Assembly (NCBI GenBank): GCA_947296835.1
Contig: CAMYQS010000013.1
Span: 1-14,299 of the forward strand
From: an uncultured Atopostipes sp.
GTDB lineage: Bacteria; Bacillota; Bacilli; Lactobacillales; Carnobacteriaceae_A
Direction of reading: 5' to 3'
DNA length: 14,299 bases
The notes beneath the pieces are model-generated. The model searched no databases and had not been told where the DNA came from. It saw only the letters and a list, made by a program, of their open reading frames with translations. Made by a program: the position numbers and the translations under genes. This document shows positions 1-7,557 of this stretch, one piece after another. How positions within the stretch are numbered: the first letter of the stretch is position 1; every line of letters begins with the position of its first letter.

Positions 1-902
1 ATGCCATCTTAACGGATGACGCAAGTGCCAAAGCACAACAAGAAACGTTAGAAGAAACAGCAGAGAGTATCAGTCAATTGGTTGAAGAGGATTATGAGTT
101 GATTATTACACACGGGAATGGACCACAAGTTGGTAATCTATTACTTCAACAATATTCAGCGGATTCTAAAGAAAACCCTGCATTACCTTTAGATGCTTTA
201 GTCGCTATGACACAGGGAAGTATAGGCTATTGGTTACAATCAGCTTTACAAAATGTGCTAGCAAGAAAAGGAATAAACAAAGGAGTCGCTACAGTTTTAA
301 CTCAAGTATTGGTTGAGAAAGATGATCCGGCCTTTACGAATCCAACAAAACCCATAGGGCCATTTTTTACAGAAGATGAAATAAAATCTAAAAATTCAGA
401 TGAAATTTTTATAGAAGATGCGGGTAGAGGTTGGCGTAAAGTAGTCGCTTCACCCAAACCAGTTGAAATTATAGAATCTGATGTCATTCAACAACTAGTA
501 AAATCAGATTTCATCACGATTGCTGTTGGGGGAGGGGGGATTCCTGTTATTAGAGAAGAGAACACGTATAAAGGAGTAGAAGCCGTTATAGACAAGGATT
601 TAGCGACTGCTAAATTGGCTGAAACAGTACAAGCGGATACTTTGATCATTTTAACAGGAGTAGACAATGTATATATTAACTACAACAACCCCAATCAAAA
701 GAAGTTAGAGCAAGTAACGGTAGAAGAAATGGAAGAGTACATTACAGAGGAGCAATTTGCATCTGGAAGTATGCTTCCGAAAGTTGAAGCAGCAATCGAT
801 TTTGTAAATAAAAGAGAAGATGCAAAAGCGATAATCACTTCCTTAGAGAATCTAAAGAATGCATTGACTAGTCAAGGTGGTACGATTATATTCAAAAAAT
901 AA
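1..902 (+). CDS. arcC: Carbamate kinase (5' end cut off by window)
   Basis: Carbamate kinase makes ATP from carbamoyl phosphate and ADP, giving ammonia and CO2. It is the last, energy-yielding step of the arginine deiminase pathway in the cytosol. The reading frame is open from position 3, so the gene starts before the window; only about 10 N-terminal residues should be missing, because the first visible residues (AILTDDASAKAQQ) match the segment after the N-terminal GGN of the family. Seen further on: THGNGPQVGNLLLQQ (substrate loop), a glycine-rich VGGGGIPV, VIDKDLATAKLA (nucleotide-binding Lys/Asp region) and ILTGVDNVYINYN, then GSMLPKVEAA near the C-terminus. Roughly 300 visible residues agree with the usual 310. 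The TTG at 78 is an internal Leu codon, not the start. Neighbouring arc genes would lie upstream, outside the window. No clear terminator follows before the next promoter. Confidence 0.95.
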   Translation, partial: AILTDDASAKAQQETLEETAESISQLVEEDYELIITHGNGPQVGNLLLQQYSADSKENPALPLDALVAMTQGSIGYWLQSALQNVLARKGINKGVATVLTQVLVEKDDPAFTNPTKPIGPFFTEDEIKSKNSDEIFIEDAGRGWRKVVASPKPVEIIESDVIQQLVKSDFITIAVGGGGIPVIREENTYKGVEAVIDKDLATAKLAETVQADTLIILTGVDNVYINYNNPNQKKLEQVTVEEMEEYITEEQFASGSMLPKVEAAIDFVNKREDAKAIITSLENLKNALTSQGGTIIFKK

Positions 903-912
903 ACTGTAGTAT

Positions 913-940
913 TCGACATTCACTCCACATATGTTATACT
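913..940 (+). promoter_or_regulatory. Promoter of the M-box/mgtA unit
   Basis: A TCGACA -35 (913-918) and a TATACT -10 (935-940) are separated by 16 bases, and the -10 carries an upstream TG one base away (932-933), making an extended -10. It lies about 25-30 bases before the start of the riboswitch aptamer, so transcripts would begin with the leader RNA. Confidence 0.7.
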
Positions 941-965
941 ATTTTAGGAATTGAAAGAAAATTTA

Positions 966-1133
966 ATATGATTTGTTAGGCAGAGGCTCCTATACAAACA
1001 CAGGCTACTGCCCAGGAACGTCCAGAGACGCCAACGGGTATAACAGGAATTTTCGATGTAAGGAAATTTTTAACGTAGCTAACATGTATATGTTTACGTT
1101 GTATAGTGCTGAAACTCCACGAAAAGATCATCC
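966..1133 (+). promoter_or_regulatory. M-box (ykoK) magnesium riboswitch
   Basis: This leader RNA binds Mg2+ and lets transcription of the downstream Mg2+ transporter continue only when Mg2+ is scarce. The sequence follows the M-box consensus closely as I know it from Bacillus ykoK: GTTAGG with GAGGCTCCTATA (975-993), GGCTACTGCCCAG, ACGTCCAGAGACGCC (1018-1032), AACGGGT, ACAGGAAT, TAAGGAAATTTTTAACGTAGCT (in pieces from 1059 to 1080) and the closing AGTGCTGAAACTCCACGA (1105-1122). The closing stem can form between ATGAT (968-972) and ATCAT (1127-1131). A terminator hairpin follows at 1181, and an MgtA gene lies behind it, which is the standard context for this class. Confidence 0.95.
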
Positions 1134-1180
1134 AGTATACTATTAGTATGCTTTTATTTATGTGGATATTTTTTAAACAG

Positions 1181-1212
1181 AGCTCTCACTGTCTTTCGGT
1201 GGGAGCTTTTTA
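1181..1212 (+). terminator. Riboswitch expression-platform terminator
   Basis: AGCTCTCAC (1181-1189) pairs with GTGGGAGCT (1199-1207) with one G-U pair, and the helix can extend inward by two more pairs around a TCTTT loop. A T-run follows at 1207-1212. Being between the M-box and the ATPase gene, it is the Mg2+-dependent off switch. Confidence 0.9.
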
Positions 1213-1262
1213 TATTTGCTTACAAGTCTTTATTTTAATCATTAAAATAAGGAGGTATCCAA

Positions 1263-1289
1263 ATGATAAAAAGGTGCATTTTAACTTAG
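1263..1289 (+). CDS. Possible 8-codon leader ORF between the M-box terminator and mgtA
   Basis: A near-perfect Shine-Dalgarno (AGGAGGT, 1250-1256) sits six bases before an ATG at 1263. The ORF reads MIKRCILT and then stops (TAG, 1287-1289). It lies in the roughly 190 bases between the riboswitch terminator and the ATPase start. The SD is much better than the one in front of the ATPase itself, so ribosomes should load here. It could be a true leader peptide, or the left-over start of a decayed small gene; the sequence cannot decide. No family is recognised. Confidence 0.35.
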   Translation: MIKRCILT

Positions 1290-1403
1290 CAGAAAAGATC
1301 AGTAATAAAGTAATCAAATTCTTCCTTTGTATTATATCTAGAGTGTTAGGTGGCTAAAAATACCAATTATAATACTAGATATGAAAAGAAGGGAATGGAG
1401 AAA

Positions 1404-4049
1404 ATGATTAAAGATATTAGAAAAATAGATTATTTTGAGTTAGCAAGCAAGCCAATCAAAGAAATTTGGGAAATATTCGATGTTGCAGAAGAAGGACATA
1501 GTTATGAAAAAGCAGATCGAGTAAGGGAAGAATATGGCGATAATGAAATAGATTATGGAACAGAAAAGTCATTATGGCGTACTATTGTAGAAGCATATTT
1601 TACACCCTTTACCCTTGTATTATTCGGGTTAGCTTTTATTTCATTCTTGACAGACTATGTACTTGTACCTGTCGAAGAACAAGAAACATTAGGGGCAATT
1701 ATAATCGTTATCCTTGTTTTATTAAGTGGTACGATGACCTTAATCCAAACGATTCGTTCGAATCGTTCAGTTGAACAATTGGAATCATTAGTAGAAGTTA
1801 CTTCTGCAGTTAAACGTGATGGCACTTATAATGAAATTCGTACAGAAGATATTGTTCTTGGTGACTTAGTCCGATTGAAAGCTGGTGATATGATTCCGGC
1901 AGATATTCGATTAATTCAAACAAAAGACTTGTTTATTTCACAAACTTCTCTTACAGGAGAAAGTTATCCAGTTGAGAAAAGAGCTCAGACTGAAATAACA
2001 GAAGTAACAAATGAGACGGGTTATGAGACCCTTGCTTTTACAGGTAGTGAAGTAGTCAGTGGAAGTGCTGAAGGCATTGTTGTTCGAACGGGTAATGACA
2101 CGTTATTTGGTGGCATTGCGGATGAATTCGCTAGTGAACCGCCTAAAACGAGTTTTGATGTAGGTATTGAAAAAACTTCGCTATTATTAATCCGCTTTAT
2201 GGTCATTATGGCCGTTGTGGTTATTTTAATTAATGGTCTCACTAAAGGAGACTGGCTACAGGCCTTATTATTTGGTATTTCAATAGCTGTTGGACTAACT
2301 CCAGAAATGTTACCAATGATCGTTACCACTAACTTAGTAAAAGGTGCTAACGACATGAAAGAAGAAGGAACCATTGTACGTAATTTAAATGGTATTCAAA
2401 ACTTTGGAGCAATTGATGTTTTAGTTACAGATAAGACAGGAACGCTTACCCAAGATAACATCGTCCTCCAATATCACTTAGATATTGATGGGGAAGACAG
2501 TGATAGAGTATTGCGTCATGCGTATCTAAATAGCTATTATCAAACAGGTTTGGGTAACTTAATGGATAAAGCCATTGTTAAGGCGAGTGAAGAACAATTA
2601 AATCTCACTCAATATAATTATACAAAAATCGATGAAATACCTTTTGATTTTGAACGTCGCCGCTTAAGTGTTGTGGTAGAGGATTCAACAGGTAAAACTC
2701 AAATGATTACTAAGGGTGCCATTGAAGAAATGGTATCCGTTTCTGATTTTGTAGACTATGGTGGGGAAGTCCACGAGTTGACGGACGAAGAACGTGAGCA
2801 TGTTTTGACTCAAGTCAGTCGTTTAAATGAGCAAGGTTTGCGTGTACTTGGTGTTGCTCAAAAAACAAATCCAAGTCCAGTTGATGAATTTTCAGTAAAA
2901 GATGAGGCTGGGATGGTTCTTATTGGGTATCTTGCTTTCCTAGATCCGCCAAAAGAATCAACAAAAGAAGCGATTCAGGCTTTAAATGATCATGCTGTGG
3001 ATGTAAAGATAATGACAGGTGATAATGAATTAGTCACTATATCTGTAGCAAGTCAAGTCGGTATTGCTACAGACAACGTTATTTCAGGTGACCAATTAAT
3101 TAATAAAACAGATGAAGAGTTAAGCGAAATTGTTGAAGAAAATAATCTGTTCGTAAAATTAAACCCAACACAAAAGTCTAAACTGGTAGGTATTTTAAGA
3201 GAAAACGGGCACGTCGTTGGATTTTTAGGAGATGGAATTAATGACTCTCCAGCACTTAGAGCTTCTGACGTGGGTATCTCGGTGGACAACGCGGTAGATA
3301 TAGCAAAAGAGTCAGCCGATATCATCTTGCTTGAAAAAGATTTAATGATTCTTGAAAAAGGAATACTAGCAGGGAGAAAGGTTTTTGGAAATACGATGAA
3401 ATATATTAAAGCAACGACCAGTTCCAATTTTGGAAATGTGTTCTCAGTTTTAATTGCAAGTATTTTCTTACCATTCTTGCCGATGTTACCGATTCAACTC
3501 TTATTCTTAGGGTTAATTTATGAAATTTCTTCGATGTCGATACCATGGGACAATATGGATAAAGAATATCTCTATACTCCTAAGAAATGGGAAGCAGCAG
3601 GTATTCAAAAATTCATGGTTTGGTTTGGACCAACGAGTTCAATCTTTGATGTGACAACTTTCCTTATAATGTTTCTATTTGTTGCTCCGAATCTAGCTGG
3701 TGGAAGTTACCAGTCGTTAGGAGCAGAACAACAAGAATTATTCGTCTCTGTTTTCCAATCGGGCTGGTTTATCGTTTCATTATGGACACAAACGCTTGTG
3801 TTATATACATTAAGAACGCCAAAAATCCCGTTTATTGAAAGTTATCCATCATTTATTATGACGACTATTACATCACTCGGAATTATCATTGGTTCAGTAG
3901 CGCCATATACGGAATTAGGTACTGCGCTTGGATTAGCACCTCTACCAGGAAGTTTCTGGTTGATTCTAGCAATTACAGTTATCGCATACCTCATACTTGT
4001 TCAGATTGTTAAAAGAGTCTATATAAAACGTCATGGTGAATTATTGTAA
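1404..4049 (+). CDS. mgtA: Magnesium-importing P-type ATPase (MgtA type, P3B)
   Basis: A membrane ATPase that imports Mg2+ with ATP hydrolysis, about 881 residues against about 900 in the family. Numbered from the ATG at 1404: a soluble N-terminus (IWEIFDVAEEGHS), the actuator motif TGES (about 184-187), the M4 segment GLTPEMLPMIVTTNL typical of MgtA, the phosphorylation motif DKTGTLTQ with the catalytic Asp at about 343, LDPPKEST in the nucleotide domain, MTGDN, the hinge GDGINDSPALRASDVG (from about 609) and several C-terminal membrane helices. The frame is open from a GTG at 1350 and there is also an ATG at 1395; I prefer 1404 because AGAAGGG (1387-1393) and GGAG (1397-1400) precede it, while 1395 is too close to any SD. 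Expression should be controlled by the M-box. A strong terminator follows, so it is probably transcribed alone. Confidence 0.95.
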   Translation: MIKDIRKIDYFELASKPIKEIWEIFDVAEEGHSYEKADRVREEYGDNEIDYGTEKSLWRTIVEAYFTPFTLVLFGLAFISFLTDYVLVPVEEQETLGAIIIVILVLLSGTMTLIQTIRSNRSVEQLESLVEVTSAVKRDGTYNEIRTEDIVLGDLVRLKAGDMIPADIRLIQTKDLFISQTSLTGESYPVEKRAQTEITEVTNETGYETLAFTGSEVVSGSAEGIVVRTGNDTLFGGIADEFASEPPKTSFDVGIEKTSLLLIRFMVIMAVVVILINGLTKGDWLQALLFGISIAVGLTPEMLPMIVTTNLVKGANDMKEEGTIVRNLNGIQNFGAIDVLVTDKTGTLTQDNIVLQYHLDIDGEDSDRVLRHAYLNSYYQTGLGNLMDKAIVKASEEQLNLTQYNYTKIDEIPFDFERRRLSVVVEDSTGKTQMITKGAIEEMVSVSDFVDYGGEVHELTDEEREHVLTQVSRLNEQGLRVLGVAQKTNPSPVDEFSVKDEAGMVLIGYLAFLDPPKESTKEAIQALNDHAVDVKIMTGDNELVTISVASQVGIATDNVISGDQLINKTDEELSEIVEENNLFVKLNPTQKSKLVGILRENGHVVGFLGDGINDSPALRASDVGISVDNAVDIAKESADIILLEKDLMILEKGILAGRKVFGNTMKYIKATTSSNFGNVFSVLIASIFLPFLPMLPIQLLFLGLIYEISSMSIPWDNMDKEYLYTPKKWEAAGIQKFMVWFGPTSSIFDVTTFLIMFLFVAPNLAGGSYQSLGAEQQELFVSVFQSGWFIVSLWTQTLVLYTLRTPKIPFIESYPSFIMTTITSLGIIIGSVAPYTELGTALGLAPLPGSFWLILAITVIAYLILVQIVKRVYIKRHGELL

Positions 4050-4066
4050 AAAAGTAAAGTTTTATG

Positions 4067-4112
4067 GTGTTAATGAATGTTCAATTTGAAACATTCATTA
4101 ACACTTTTTTTT
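4067..4112 (+). terminator. Intrinsic terminator after mgtA
   Basis: A perfect 15-bp stem, GTGTTAATGAATGTT (4067-4081) with AACATTCATTAACAC (4090-4104), has an 8-base loop and is followed by an eight-T run. It starts 17 bases after the mgtA stop. Confidence 0.95.
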
Positions 4113-4154
4113 GTTTAAATCTAGAAAAAAAGCGACTTTCAAATTAGGAATAAT

Positions 4155-4456
4155 ATGGTTTGAAATATAGTATTATCTTATAAAGCTAGTTTGCCAGAAA
4201 GTCAGAAGCAGAAACTAATAAAAAGAGCTGTTAACGAGAATCTTGAGAAAAATCTTTTAAGCAGAGGTATTCATAAAGATACTGTAAAAAATATTCTGAA
4301 AATCGATAATAATATTATAGACTTGTAAATACAAAGAAATCTATTGAGATTATAAATCAGAAATATAGAAAAGAAATTATTACATTTAAATATGTATTGT
4401 ATATAGATGAAGAAAAAGCCATAAGAACTAAATTGGACTATAACAATTTGCTTTAA
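4155..4456 (+). pseudogene. Decayed small gene, unrecognised (in-frame stop plus frameshift)
   Basis: An ATG at 4155 with AGGAA just upstream opens a frame that hits TGA at codon 3 (4161-4163). Beyond the stop the same frame reads as credible protein: YKASLPESQKQKLIKRAV, NENLEKNLLSRGIHKDTV and KNILKIDNNIIDL, stopping at 4326-4328. A second frame overlaps there (open from 4313) and continues with VNTKKSIEIINQKYRKEI, then YVLYIDEEKAIRT to a TAA at 4454-4456. Joining them needs one frameshift between about 4313 and 4326, giving some 100 residues, rich in Lys and Glu. I do not recognise the family. The composition of both pieces is protein-like, which supports one gene broken twice rather than chance ORFs. 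The far end overlaps antisense with the neighbouring remnant. Confidence 0.45.
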
Positions 4457-4609
4457 TTTTCTATTAGTATCAGCTTTAATACTTTCTAACTCTCGCTTTG
4501 TTGCTTCTTGTACTGAGTATATCTAAGCGTTCGATTTTTTAGTTGCTCCAATATAACTAATAATTGAGGTTATTATCGCAATTAATAAAGTGGTTAAATC
4601 TATTTGCAT
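4457..4609 (-). pseudogene. Broken phage-like small membrane protein with coiled-coil tail
   Basis: Reading leftward, an ATG at 4609 has AGTGAGGTG just upstream. It encodes MQIDLTTLLIAIITSIISYI, one membrane helix, then GATKKSNA, then an amber stop at codon 29 (4525-4523). In the same frame beyond the stop comes IYSVQEATKRELESIKADTN and RKLKQI, a charged, heptad-like helix. A short N-terminal membrane anchor followed by a charged helix is a common design in small prophage and mobile-element proteins of lactic acid bacteria; that placement is inference. It starts four bases after the stop of the next remnant, so both were probably one operon. The 3' end is unclear because the frame runs into the oppositely oriented remnant. 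Confidence 0.45.
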
Positions 4610-4612
4610 ATT

Positions 4613-5029
4613 CTACACCTCACTATCTTTCCACAAATTTATATTTTTAATTTTTTGTGCTGCTTCATTAAGAATTGGCTGGAGCTCATCATTAACATAT
4701 AGAGTAACTTTATTAGAATCTTCAGATACCTCAAAGACTTCTAAAATACTATTTCTAACTTGATTAGTAAACCGATGATTAATTAAAGATTCAATACTCA
4801 AAGAACTAAATGAAATCAGAATATTCCAATAATTATCAAGAATTACACTTAAAATATCCCAGTGAACCTCTTTATATTGTTAGAAATCTTTATCACTAAC
4901 ATTAGGGAATTCGAGAATAAACTGTTTATATGTGTAAGTTTCATAATTTTCTTCTATATATTTTTTCCTGCATATAGCGTTCCAATAAGACCATAAAAAC
5001 GCGATTTCCTGAGCCAGGTAAATCGGGTT
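4613..5029 (-). pseudogene. IS-truncated unrecognised gene with an internal ochre stop
   Basis: On the minus strand one frame carries NPIYLAQEIAFLWSYWNAIC, then RKKYIEENYETYTYKQFILE and FPNVSDKDF, meets TAA (4882-4880) and continues unchanged with QYKEVHWDILSVILDNYWNI, FEVSEDSNKVTLYVNDELQP and NLWKDSEV to the stop at 4613-4615. The residues on both sides of the ochre codon read as one amphipathic protein of about 138 residues; a single base change from CAA, AAA or GAA would explain the stop. The frame closes at 5030-5032, close to the end of an IS21-type istB fragment, so the original N-terminus was probably lost to the insertion element. No known domain is recognised. Only the part after 4801 (62 codons from a TTG) could still be translated. 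Confidence 0.5.
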
Positions 5030-5042
5030 TTATTGAACCGGT

Positions 5043-5205
5043 TTAGTCGGAAGACACTGAACCAGCCTTCATTCTCAAAGAATCACCAGAAATATAGAGA
5101 TGATAAGAGTTTGAAACGGCGCGGTCAAGTATAGCATCAGCAATGGCTCCCCCACCTAATTTTTTTATGCCATTCTCCCGTTTGTTAATGCTAAATTAGA
5201 TTCAG
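5043..5205 (-). pseudogene. C-terminal fragment of IS21-family helper ATPase IstB
   Basis: Reading leftward, the last 38 or so residues are intact: LGGGAIADAILDRAVSNSYH then LYISGDSLRMKAGSVSSD and TAA at 5045-5043. IstB proteins end with the same pattern (ADAILDR, a His/Tyr-rich stretch, then KGDSLR-like residues). Just upstream the reading continues only by changing frame twice, through GEWHKK and NLALTNG, with one shift at a seven-A run. The Walker A and B parts are absent, and the sequence stops abruptly at about 5206, where an IS left end in the opposite orientation begins. Confidence 0.7.
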
Positions 5206-5297
5206 CAATTATTGTTAGATAAGTTTCGACACTTTATTCCAGAAAAATAGCCACTTCAGTTATGCTTTTATAGGATCAATTGAATCGGACGGTGAAA
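5206..5297 (+). repeat. IS21-like left end, copy A
   Basis: This stretch recurs, inverted, at 7569-7660 with roughly three quarters of bases identical, including the 20-base runs around TATAAAAGCATAACTGAA, CTATTTTTCT, AATAAAGTG and TTATCT as read on the minus strand. Copy A directly precedes an istA-like start at 5313 on the plus strand, so it is interpreted as the non-coding left end of an IS21-family element. Confidence 0.7.
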
Positions 5298-5312
5298 GGT
5301 GAAGGAAAAACG

Positions 5313-5525
5313 ATGAGCATTCATCATGAAATCCTTTGATTGGAATTCATTAGAAGTCAAATTGAACGAAAAGTTGGAATAAATAGAGATATGGTTAGAT
5401 AGTATTGGGGCAAGGATTATGAAGAAATGTCCAAACGAATACCTACTATACAAAATTGATTGAAGAAATTAAATCCTAACATAGATAGCATTCTTGAGTG
5501 GTGGAAGACGTACAAGGATTCTTAA
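5313..5525 (+). pseudogene. N-terminal fragment of IS21-family transposase IstA
   Basis: An ATG at 5313, with GAAGGA upstream, reads MSIHHEIL, a TGA (5337-5339), then LEFIRSQIERKVGINRDMVR, a TAG (5400-5402), YWGKDYEEMSKRIPTIQN, a TGA (5457-5459), and LKKLNPNIDSILEWWKTYKD before TAA at 5523-5525. IstA proteins start with HxEILRL followed by a helix-turn-helix of the form SQRQIERxVGxSRDTVR, which this clearly matches, with a small deletion. All three stops lie in the same frame, so the piece is dead but has not been much rearranged inside. The DDE catalytic core is not present in the window. Confidence 0.65.
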
Positions 5526-5680
5526 AATTCGACACCTACTAAATACATAGCAGTAAAGGGTCATGGAGGATTGGTTTATTTCTACTGGGGGCTTTTTTAT
5601 TTTTGTGTTTTCAGCAAAGCTACCATTATTAAATATAGAAACCATATAAAGAATTACACTAAAGTAGTTTCATTAATTAA

Positions 5681-5712
5681 AAAAGTCTGATAATTTTAAA
5701 TCATCGACTTTT
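5681..5712 (+). terminator. Hairpin upstream of the AbgT gene
   Basis: AAAAGTCTGAT (5681-5691) pairs with ATCA (5700-5703) and GACTTTT (5706-5712), with a two-base bulge. Runs of A on one side and T on the other make it a possible weak terminator in either direction, isolating the transporter promoter from the scar upstream. The remaining bases between 5526 and 5747 hold no gene I can see. Confidence 0.4.
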
Positions 5713-5747
5713 AAAAGATGTTTTATCAGTTGATATTTGTGTTCATT

Positions 5748-5777
5748 TTGATTTAAACTGTGAAATGGTGTTATAAA
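5748..5777 (+). promoter_or_regulatory. Promoter of the AbgT-family gene
   Basis: TTGATT (5748-5753) and TATAAA (5772-5777) are spaced by 18 bases, and TG one base before the -10 makes it an extended -10. It lies 40 bases before the start codon. Confidence 0.55.
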
Positions 5778-5816
5778 ATTTTTACGAATATCATTAATGA
5801 ATAGGATGGAAAAGAG

Positions 5817-7349
5817 ATGAAGGACTCGAATAAAAGTACGGATAAAAGTTTTTTCGGAATGATTGAACGGGTGGGGAATCGTTTACCCCATCCAGTTGTT
5901 TTATTTATTATGTTAACGGTGGGAATTATTGCAATTTCCGAACTGGTTGCGCGCATGGGCGTGACAGTGAATTATACAGATGCTGCAGGAGAAAACGTCG
6001 TGGTAGAAGCTGTGTCTTTAATGACAGGCGAGGGCTTAGCCTATATATTTAATACAGCAGTAGCGAACTTTACAGGCTTTGCGCCGTTAGGAACAGTTTT
6101 GGTTGCGATGCTAGGTGTTGGAGTGGCTGAATGGTCAGGACTTATTGGGACGAGCTTAAAAAGACTACTACAAAACGTACCTACTAGTTTACTAACCGCA
6201 ACGGTGGTTTTCTCAGGTCTCATATCAAATATTGCGTCTGATGCGGGTTATGTGGTGGTTATCCCCCTTGGTGCAATTGTATTTGCAGCTGCAGGACGTC
6301 ACCCAATTGCTGGGTTAGCTGCAGCCTTTGCTGGTGTTTCTGGAGGGTTTTCTGCCAATTTAATATTTGGCCCAACGGATGCTTTACTTGCAGGGATTAC
6401 AAACGAAGCCTTAGCTTCTGCAAATATTAACTATGATGTTGCTGTTACTGCTAACTGGTACTTCCTTATTGTATCCACTTTTATTTTAACGGCTGTAGGG
6501 GCTATCGTGACTGAAAAAATCGTTGAACCCCGATTGGGTGTGTATACTGGTGATTATCAGCCAGATGACGAACCGATTACAGAGGATGAAAACAGAGGGA
6601 TGCGTAATGCTCTTATCTCACTGTTGGTGTTCTTGGGAATCATGGCATTCTTGAGTATTCCTGAGAATGCGCCATTAAGAGTACTGAACGAAGAGACAGG
6701 ACAAATGACCTTAGATTATTTCTTGGCGAATGGCTTATTATTTATGATTTTCTTATTATTCGCGATTCCTGGCTATTTTTATGGGCGTGAAACGGGAAAG
6801 ATTCGCAACTCACATGATTTAGTCACTGGAATGTCAGAGGCGATGAGCTCAATGGGGGATTACCTAGTCTTAGCATTTTTCGCTTCTCAATTTATTAACT
6901 ACTTTGCATACACAAATTTAGGAACGATTTTATCCGTTAGGGGAGCAGAACTGTTAGAAGGAATCGGTTTTTCCGGTATACCTTTAATCTTGGCCTTTAT
7001 TATCGTGACGGCTTTTATCAATTTGTTTATAGGTTCAGCTTCCGCAAAATGGGCTATTATGGCACCTATATTTGTACCGATGTTACATGAACTAAAAATT
7101 TCACCAGAAATGACGATGATGGCTTACCGTATAGCTGACTCATCTACGAATATTATTTCACCTTTGATGGGTTATTTTGCAATGGTTATCGTGTTCGCGC
7201 AGCGTTATGACAAGAAGAGTGGGATAGGGACATTAATTTCAACGATGTTAGCTTACTCGATCGCTTTCTTAATTGCATGGTCTATCTTACTAACCATTTG
7301 GTACTTCCTAGGTCTGCCGCTTGGTCCTGGAGCACCTGTAACTTTATAA
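5817..7349 (+). CDS. abgT: AbgT-family transporter (p-aminobenzoyl-glutamate type)
   Basis: A membrane carrier of 510 residues, matching the usual length of about 510. Family members import p-aminobenzoyl-glutamate (E. coli AbgT) or export antimetabolites such as sulfonamides (MtrF, YdaH); the sequence does not say which applies here. Conserved blocks are plain: RVGNRLPHPVVLFIMLTVGI at the start, then ANFTGFAPLGTVLVAMLGVG VAEWSGLIG in two runs, GLISNIASDAGYVVVIPLGA, GRHPIAGLAAAFAGVSGGFS, a re-entrant-type segment SASAKWAIMAPIFVPM, and DSSTNIISPLMGYFAMV near the end. Ten or so hydrophobic segments are seen, with a polar loop around residues 240-265. The ATG has AGGATGG upstream. No abgA or abgB hydrolase gene is adjacent, so it stands alone. 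It is flanked on both sides by inverted IS21-like scars. Confidence 0.93.
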   Translation: MKDSNKSTDKSFFGMIERVGNRLPHPVVLFIMLTVGIIAISELVARMGVTVNYTDAAGENVVVEAVSLMTGEGLAYIFNTAVANFTGFAPLGTVLVAMLGVGVAEWSGLIGTSLKRLLQNVPTSLLTATVVFSGLISNIASDAGYVVVIPLGAIVFAAAGRHPIAGLAAAFAGVSGGFSANLIFGPTDALLAGITNEALASANINYDVAVTANWYFLIVSTFILTAVGAIVTEKIVEPRLGVYTGDYQPDDEPITEDENRGMRNALISLLVFLGIMAFLSIPENAPLRVLNEETGQMTLDYFLANGLLFMIFLLFAIPGYFYGRETGKIRNSHDLVTGMSEAMSSMGDYLVLAFFASQFINYFAYTNLGTILSVRGAELLEGIGFSGIPLILAFIIVTAFINLFIGSASAKWAIMAPIFVPMLHELKISPEMTMMAYRIADSSTNIISPLMGYFAMVIVFAQRYDKKSGIGTLISTMLAYSIAFLIAWSILLTIWYFLGLPLGPGAPVTL

Positions 7350-7488
7350 GCAATGAGATTAGAATCATATTTAGTTGAAAGTATATTTGTTGTCGAACGA
7401 AAAATATAAAAGGTATTGTTGGAGTAGTGACCAAAGAAGGTAAGCAGTGAAACAGTCGGACACTATCCAAAATCTAATATAAACTGAA

Positions 7489-7529
7489 ACGGTATGCAGG
7501 CTACAAGCCACTGCATACCGTCTTTTCTT
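7489..7529 (+). terminator. Intrinsic terminator after the AbgT gene
   Basis: ACGGTATGCAG (7489-7499) pairs perfectly with CTGCATACCGT (7511-7521), followed by CTTTTCTTTT. It lies 140 bases after the stop codon; nothing else is seen in the intervening bases. Confidence 0.9.
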
Positions 7530-7557
7530 TTAAGTGAGCAAAATTAATTGTGTACAT

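Noticed and set aside
1106..1357. 83-codon plus-strand ORF across the riboswitch region
   Set aside because: It starts inside the M-box, spans the terminator and has no SD; its frame is only accidentally open.
2021..2374. 117-codon minus-strand ORF inside mgtA
   Set aside because: It is the antisense of conserved P-type ATPase codons with no SD or family match; 3053-3427 on the minus strand is rejected for the same reason.
4155..4609. Stop-codon recoding (TGA/TAG/TAA read-through) in the small genes
   Set aside because: Three different stop types plus frameshifts, no conserved recoding signal, and neighbouring IS debris fit simple decay better.
5268..5453. 61-codon minus-strand ORF
   Set aside because: It is antisense to the istA remnant and the IS left end.
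7282..7470. 62-codon minus-strand ORF over the end of abgT
   Set aside because: No SD, no recognisable domain, and it overlaps the conserved C-terminus of the transporter.
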